This document shows, piece after piece, positions 60,052 to 64,000 of a DNA stretch of 64,000 nucleotides. The DNA lies in assembly GCF_012689525.1 (NCBI RefSeq), contig NZ_CP051515.1, positions 806,001-870,000 on the forward strand, in the 5' to 3' direction. Positions within the stretch are counted from its first letter, which is position 1. Every line of letters starts with the position of its first letter. The DNA is from Paraburkholderia aromaticivorans (GTDB taxonomy: Bacteria; Pseudomonadota; Gammaproteobacteria; Burkholderiales; Burkholderiaceae). The notes under the pieces are model-generated. The model was not told the origin of the DNA and ran no database searches. It worked only from the letters and a program-made list of their open reading frames with translations. The position numbers and the translations under genes are program-made.

Positions 60052-60711
60052 ATGGAAGCAGCGGCGAAGCAGGCGGTCGGCAGCAAATACGTGCTCGAGT
60101 CGATGAAATACGCGCAGGGCAAGACGTGGGAGGTCGTGAACCGGCTGGCGCAACGGGTACAGCCTGGCATGCTGGAGTCGGCGGCAAAGGCCGAATGCCA
60201 TAACGTGCTCAACGAAATGGGCATGGACCGTATCTGGCATCCGATTCTGGTGCGCTTCGGCGAAAACACGCTGAAGGTTTTCAAGCAGCAGTCGGAAGGC
60301 GATCCGCGGCTCAAGGAAGACGATATTTTCTTCGTCGACCTCGGCGTCGTTTTTCACGGGCACGAGGGCGATGCGGGCGCCACGTTCGTAGTCGGCAGCG
60401 ACGCTGAGATGAAGGCCTGCGCCGATGCCGCAAAAACCGTATTCGACGAAGTGGAACATCATTGGCGCACGACCCGCGCTGGCGGAAAAGCGCTATACGA
60501 CTTCGCCGGGCAACGTGCGGCCGCGCTCGGCTGGCGTCTGAATCTGGATATCAAGGGTCACCGCGTGAGCGACTTTCCGCACGCAATCTACAAGGCGGGC
60601 AACCTCGGCGATTTCGCCGATTGCCCGGACGCCGGTCTGTGGATTCTGGAAATCCAGCTTGCCCATCCGACCCGGCCGTTCGGCGCGTTCTATGAGGACT
60701 TGCTGATCTGA
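60052..60711 (+). CDS. M24-family metallopeptidase-like protein
   Basis: A 219-residue pita-bread-fold protein, like methionine aminopeptidase or Xaa-Pro peptidase but short. Likely metal ligands are Asp in FFVDLGVVFHGHEGDAGATF (two Asp), His in LDIKGHRVSDFPH, and Glu in LWILEIQLAHP. A final Glu lies in FGAFYEDLLI. Set against the usual D-D-H-E-E set, all appear to be present. Its substrate is unknown. The ATG at 60052 is six bases after an out-of-frame ATG, with CGGAGAG upstream. It is divergent from the truncated porin. Confidence 0.87.
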   Translation: MEAAAKQAVGSKYVLESMKYAQGKTWEVVNRLAQRVQPGMLESAAKAECHNVLNEMGMDRIWHPILVRFGENTLKVFKQQSEGDPRLKEDDIFFVDLGVVFHGHEGDAGATFVVGSDAEMKACADAAKTVFDEVEHHWRTTRAGGKALYDFAGQRAAALGWRLNLDIKGHRVSDFPHAIYKAGNLGDFADCPDAGLWILEIQLAHPTRPFGAFYEDLLI

Positions 60712-60761
60712 GCCTGAACCCGCTGAGTCCTGCATCTCGCAGCGGAGTCAGGCCCTGGCCG

Positions 60762-62258
60762 TCACATCAGGACGCTGGCGGCACTCGACCTGGTGGCGGC
60801 CGTCGGCAACTCGAAGCAGAAGGTCGTGCCCGTTCCCGCCGTGTCGAGCAGACGTATCTGGCTCTGGTGCAATTGCAGCATGCGCTGGACGATCAGCAAC
60901 CCCAGTCCACCGCCCCGATGCGCGCCGCCGGAACTGAACGGACGTTCGAACAGACCTTCGCGCTGCTCGGGCGGAATGCCGGGGCCGGTGTCGCTGACCG
61001 TCACCGACACTTTGCCGTCCCTATGCGCGAGGTCGACTTCAATCGATCCTTCAGCGGGCGTATGGCGAATCGCGTTGTCGAGCAGATTCGTCAGCACGCG
61101 CTCGATCATGCCGAGATCGGCGCAGACGGTCGGCAGACGTGGCGGAATATTCGCGCGCAATTGAATGTGCCGCGCCTCGGCCGGCAATTCAAATTTTTGA
61201 AAGACGTCCTGCACCAGATCGACCAGCGAGAACTGTTCGAGTGCGGGTTGCACGTTGCCGTGTTCAAGCCTGGCCAATTCGAACAAGGCCTGCGCGAGCC
61301 GGCCCACCTTGACGCTTTGCGCGAGCGCGATTGCCAGATAGCGTTTGCGCTCCGTTTCGCCGAGCGTGTCGGACTTCAGCGAGAGCGTTTCGAGGTAGCC
61401 GTGCAGCGAGGTCAACGGCGTGCGCAGGTCGTGCGAAATATTGGCGATCAGCTCGCGGCGCTGCTGGTCCTGCCGCGTTAGCGCGCGCCATTGTTCGCCG
61501 ATGCGGTTTGCCATCTGCGCAAACGTCGCTTCGAGCACGGCGATTTCGTCGCGCCGTCCGGCCGGCGACGAACGCGGCACGCTCGGCTGGGTGTCGGGCT
61601 CGCCCTCTGCATCGAAGCGGCGCATGGCATCGGTCAGGCGGCGCAGCGGCCGCGTGATCAGGCCGAATGCGGTCAAACCGGCCAGTAGCCCCAACAGGGC
61701 GACCAGCGCCATCGACCACAACGTCGTGCGCAGCACGGAGCTAGCCGCCACGCGCGCGGCGAGCGCGTCGTGTTCCTCGCCGAGCAGGACCACGTAGATA
61801 TAGCCGGACGGCGCCTGTCCGCTCAATTGCAGCGGTGCTGCGCTGAACACCTTTTTACCGTCGACGCTGCGCGGGTCGTCGCCGAGAATCGGCAGCGCGT
61901 CTCCCGTGATGAATTGCCGGATCGGCGCAAGATTCACCTGTTCGCGCTTGACGTGCCCGGCGGGCGCATCGTCGCCTTTTATGTGGCCCTGGTTGTCGAG
62001 CAGATACACCTCGACGCTCGGATTCACCCTCATCAACTGGCCGAATAGCTGCCGGACCGCGTCGGGCCGCAAGCCGTTGGCGTCCATCAGCGAGCTGCCA
62101 TGAGCGATATGGTCGGCGAGATTGCGCGACAGGCTCTGTATGACCTCCTTCTCGTGCAGATCGCTCGAACGGATTTGCAGGAAGGCCGACGCGCCGCAGC
62201 ATGCCAGTAGCAGCACGGAGAAAACGAGCGAGAGCCGCTGGGTCAGCGTCAGATTCAC
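60762..62258 (-). CDS. Sensor histidine kinase (HAMP, HisKA)
   Basis: A 498-residue inner-membrane kinase. Membrane helices are near residues 8-26 and 178-200, with a periplasmic domain between (YLLDNQGHIKGDDAPAGHVK). A HAMP domain follows, then the dimerisation helix with the phospho-His in NISHDLRTPLTSLHGYLE, and an ATPase domain with NAIRHTPAEGSIEV, VSDTGPGIPPEQREGLF and GGGLGLLIVQRML. The GTG start overlaps the response regulator stop by four bases (GTGA). The pair is divergent from a dipZ-like gene, which may be its target. Confidence 0.93.
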   Translation of the reverse strand: MNLTLTQRLSLVFSVLLLACCGASAFLQIRSSDLHEKEVIQSLSRNLADHIAHGSSLMDANGLRPDAVRQLFGQLMRVNPSVEVYLLDNQGHIKGDDAPAGHVKREQVNLAPIRQFITGDALPILGDDPRSVDGKKVFSAAPLQLSGQAPSGYIYVVLLGEEHDALAARVAASSVLRTTLWSMALVALLGLLAGLTAFGLITRPLRRLTDAMRRFDAEGEPDTQPSVPRSSPAGRRDEIAVLEATFAQMANRIGEQWRALTRQDQQRRELIANISHDLRTPLTSLHGYLETLSLKSDTLGETERKRYLAIALAQSVKVGRLAQALFELARLEHGNVQPALEQFSLVDLVQDVFQKFELPAEARHIQLRANIPPRLPTVCADLGMIERVLTNLLDNAIRHTPAEGSIEVDLAHRDGKVSVTVSDTGPGIPPEQREGLFERPFSSGGAHRGGGLGLLIVQRMLQLHQSQIRLLDTAGTGTTFCFELPTAATRSSAASVLM

Positions 62259-62983
62259 GATGGGTCCTTCGGTGTCTCGCCGGGCACGGCGAGCTTGTAG
62301 CCGCGTCCCCAGACGGTCAGGATGCGCTCGGGTTGAGCCGGATCGGCCTCGATCTTCGCGCGCAGCCGGTTGATATGAGTGTTGACGGTGTGCTCGTAGC
62401 CTTCGTGCTGATAGCCCCACACCGCATTGAGCAGGTCCATGCGCGAGAACACTTTGCCGGGATGCTGCGCGAAGTAATACAGCAGGTCGAATTCGCGCGG
62501 CGTGAGTTCGATCGGCTTGCCGTCGACGGCGGCCTCGCGTGTCAACGGATCGATCGACAACCCCGCGATGCGCAGACTGCCGGTTTCGATTTTCGAGTCT
62601 TTCGCCAGCGCGTCGACGCGGCGCAGCAGCGCTTTCACACGCGCCACCAGTTCGAGCACGGAAAACGGTTTGGCGAGATAGTCGTCCGCGCCGAGTTCGA
62701 GGCCGAGAATCCGGTGCACTTCACTCGAACGGGCGCTGGTGATGATGATCGGCGTATAGCGCGTCATCGCGCGGGCGCGCCGGCAGATTTCCAGTCCGTC
62801 GACGCCGGGCAGCATCAGATCGAGAATCAGCGCGTCCCAGCCGCCTTGTTCCAGCAGGCGCAGCCCTTCATTGCCGTCGGCGCTGTGCACGACTTCATAG
62901 CGCTCGTCGCGCAAATGCAGGCTCAGCACGTTGGCGATATCGACATCGTCTTCGACGATCAGGATGCGCTTCAGATTGTCCAT
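62255..62983 (-). CDS. OmpR-family response regulator
   Basis: A 242-residue two-domain regulator. The receiver domain has ILIVEDDVDIANVLSLHLRD, the acceptor Asp in ALILDLMLPGVDGLEICRRA and YLAKPFSVLELVARV with the conserved Lys. The winged-helix output domain has LTPREFDLLYYFAQHPGKVF and HTVNTHINRLRAKIEADP. It is upstream of, and overlaps, the kinase gene, so the two form one unit. The start MDNLKRILIVED is standard; the open frame goes 27 codons further, with no support. The inducing signal is not visible. Confidence 0.93.
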   Translation of the reverse strand: MDNLKRILIVEDDVDIANVLSLHLRDERYEVVHSADGNEGLRLLEQGGWDALILDLMLPGVDGLEICRRARAMTRYTPIIITSARSSEVHRILGLELGADDYLAKPFSVLELVARVKALLRRVDALAKDSKIETGSLRIAGLSIDPLTREAAVDGKPIELTPREFDLLYYFAQHPGKVFSRMDLLNAVWGYQHEGYEHTVNTHINRLRAKIEADPAQPERILTVWGRGYKLAVPGETPKDPS

Positions 62984-63249
62984 GGTGGGCTTGAGCCGCG
63001 GTTCAGGGCTTGGTTGAGGAGGAAGGCCGGGCACGGCCGCCGGGAAAAGCGGCCATGGCGCCATTGTGCAAAATTTCCGGGCAGCGAGTTATCACATTTA
63101 ATTTAACTTTTCGTGAGGACTTCGACACCGGCGGCGCTCTAGGATGTGGGCACTTTCTGCAGTATCAGGTTTTGAATGAACCGTACGCCGGCTGCCGCCC
63201 GAGCCAGCGTGCCCACTTTAACCGACCTATACGAACGTTCGGAACTGCC

Positions 63250-64000
63250 ATGTTACTCATCGTTCTCGCCTATCTCGGCGGCGCCCTTACGATTCTCAGC
63301 CCGTGCATCCTGCCGGTGCTGCCCTTTGTTTTCGCGCGCGCCGACCAGCCTTTCGTGCGCAGCGGATTGCCCTTGCTGGCGGGCATGGCGCTGACCTTCG
63401 CCCTCGTCGCGACGCTTGCCGCGGTGGGCGGCGGCTGGGTCACGCAGGCTAACCAGTACGGCCGCTGGGTGGCTATCGCACTGCTGGCGATCTTCGGGCT
63501 GACGTTGCTGTTCCCGCGCTTCGCCGATCATCTGATGCGGCCGCTCGTCAGCGCCGGCAATCGCCTGTCGAATTTCGCGCAGACCGATGGTCAGCAGGTC
63601 CGCGCGGGTTCGTCGTTTCTGCTCGGCATTGCCACCGGCTTGTTGTGGGCGCCGTGCGCCGGTCCGATTCTCGGTCTCGTGCTGACGGGCGCGGCATTGC
63701 GCGGCGCGAGCGTCGGCACGACGTTGCTGCTGGTGGCCTACGCGGCCGGCGCGGCGACTTCGCTGGCAGTGGCGCTGCTGATCGGCGGCAAGGTGTTCAC
63801 GGCGATGAAGCGCTCGCTGGGCGCGGGCGAATGGATCCGCCGCGGCATCGGTGCGTTGATGTTGTGCGGCGTGGCGGCGATCGCGCTCGGTTTCGACACC
63901 GGCGTGCTTGCTCGCGTCTCGACGGTTGCGACCGGCGGTCTCGAACAGAAACTCGTCGATAAGTTGTCGCCGAACGCGGTGCCGGGCAAAGCGCCGGTCG
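63250..64000 (+). CDS. DipZ/CcdA-type thiol:disulfide transport protein, 3' end missing
   Basis: The visible 250 residues are a CcdA/DsbD-type membrane domain. The first redox Cys is in LTILSPCILPVLPFVF and the second in LLWAPCAGPILGLVL, both in the Pro-flanked pattern of CcdA. Five or six hydrophobic helices follow. CcdA-type domains carry electrons from cytoplasmic thioredoxin to periplasmic thiol proteins. The frame runs off the window, so a C-terminal thioredoxin domain, as in DipZ, cannot be seen. It is divergent from the OmpR/EnvZ-type pair across 266 bases. Confidence 0.88.
   Translation, partial: MLLIVLAYLGGALTILSPCILPVLPFVFARADQPFVRSGLPLLAGMALTFALVATLAAVGGGWVTQANQYGRWVAIALLAIFGLTLLFPRFADHLMRPLVSAGNRLSNFAQTDGQQVRAGSSFLLGIATGLLWAPCAGPILGLVLTGAALRGASVGTTLLLVAYAAGAATSLAVALLIGGKVFTAMKRSLGAGEWIRRGIGALMLCGVAAIALGFDTGVLARVSTVATGGLEQKLVDKLSPNAVPGKAPV

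Overview
The window is high-GC proteobacterial chromosome, and everything in it points to Burkholderiaceae, most likely Paraburkholderia. The evidence is the OmpC-type porins, DUF4148, the DUF3348/DUF802/DUF2894 cluster, an H-NS protein with a histone-H1-like tail, and dense LysR regulators. I see no tRNA, rRNA, CRISPR array, prophage or insertion sequence. Both ends cut through genes: an ATP-grasp protein on the left and a DipZ/CcdA-type protein on the right.

Layout. 1-4119: an Anbu (ancestral proteasome beta subunit) cluster with circularly permuted ATP-grasp, alpha-E and transglutaminase genes, ended by a clear terminator. 4344-12801: a porin, a YihY/BrkB membrane protein, a YbaK-type deacylase, a chemoreceptor, a degenerate receiver protein, a SulP transporter and a SYLF lipoprotein. 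13027-15530: a flavin oxidoreductase and an SDR. 16344-18371: a secreted glycine-rich protein built on GDGGH pentapeptides and 33-residue Gly/Pro/Asn repeats. 18519-21817: the helicase and PdeM half of the ligase-associated DNA repair cluster. 22036-28142: nitrilase, FKBP isomerase, DUF488, several small envelope proteins and the H-NS/H1-like protein. 28290-34342: a cardiolipin-synthase-like enzyme, then a sulfatase operon with its formylglycine-generating enzyme. 35158-39150: a two-component system divergent from an MctP-like monocarboxylate symporter, with a 26-bp perfect palindrome between them. 39222-42606: a D-amino acid dehydrogenase-like enzyme, a LysR regulator and an NmrA-family reductase.

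42713-47408 is the most interesting part: a tightly overlapping four-gene operon, DUF3348, DUF802, OmpA-like, DUF2894. The DUF802 protein has a MotA/ExbB/ZorA-type proton-channel core and a tail of about 690 residues with three near-identical 87-residue repeats. The OmpA-like protein has a MotB/ZorB-type helix with the expected aspartate and a peptidoglycan-binding domain. Together they look like an ion-driven motor related in architecture to ZorAB, with two uncharacterised partners instead of the known Zorya effectors.

47462-54807 holds a zinc-ribbon protein, TerC, a NhaR-like regulator, a TerB-like protein, a hydrolase-LuxR fusion, a ferritin-like diiron protein, a small peptide with a double-glycine leader, a DUF4148 protein and an orphan SdhC/CyaC-like cytochrome-b membrane anchor. 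54819-59034 is a LysR-controlled M20 amidohydrolase, amino-acid-binding protein and porin module. It is followed by an N-terminally truncated porin (59155-about 59960), an M24 peptidase-like protein, an OmpR/EnvZ-type two-component pair, and the divergent dipZ-like gene running off the right edge.
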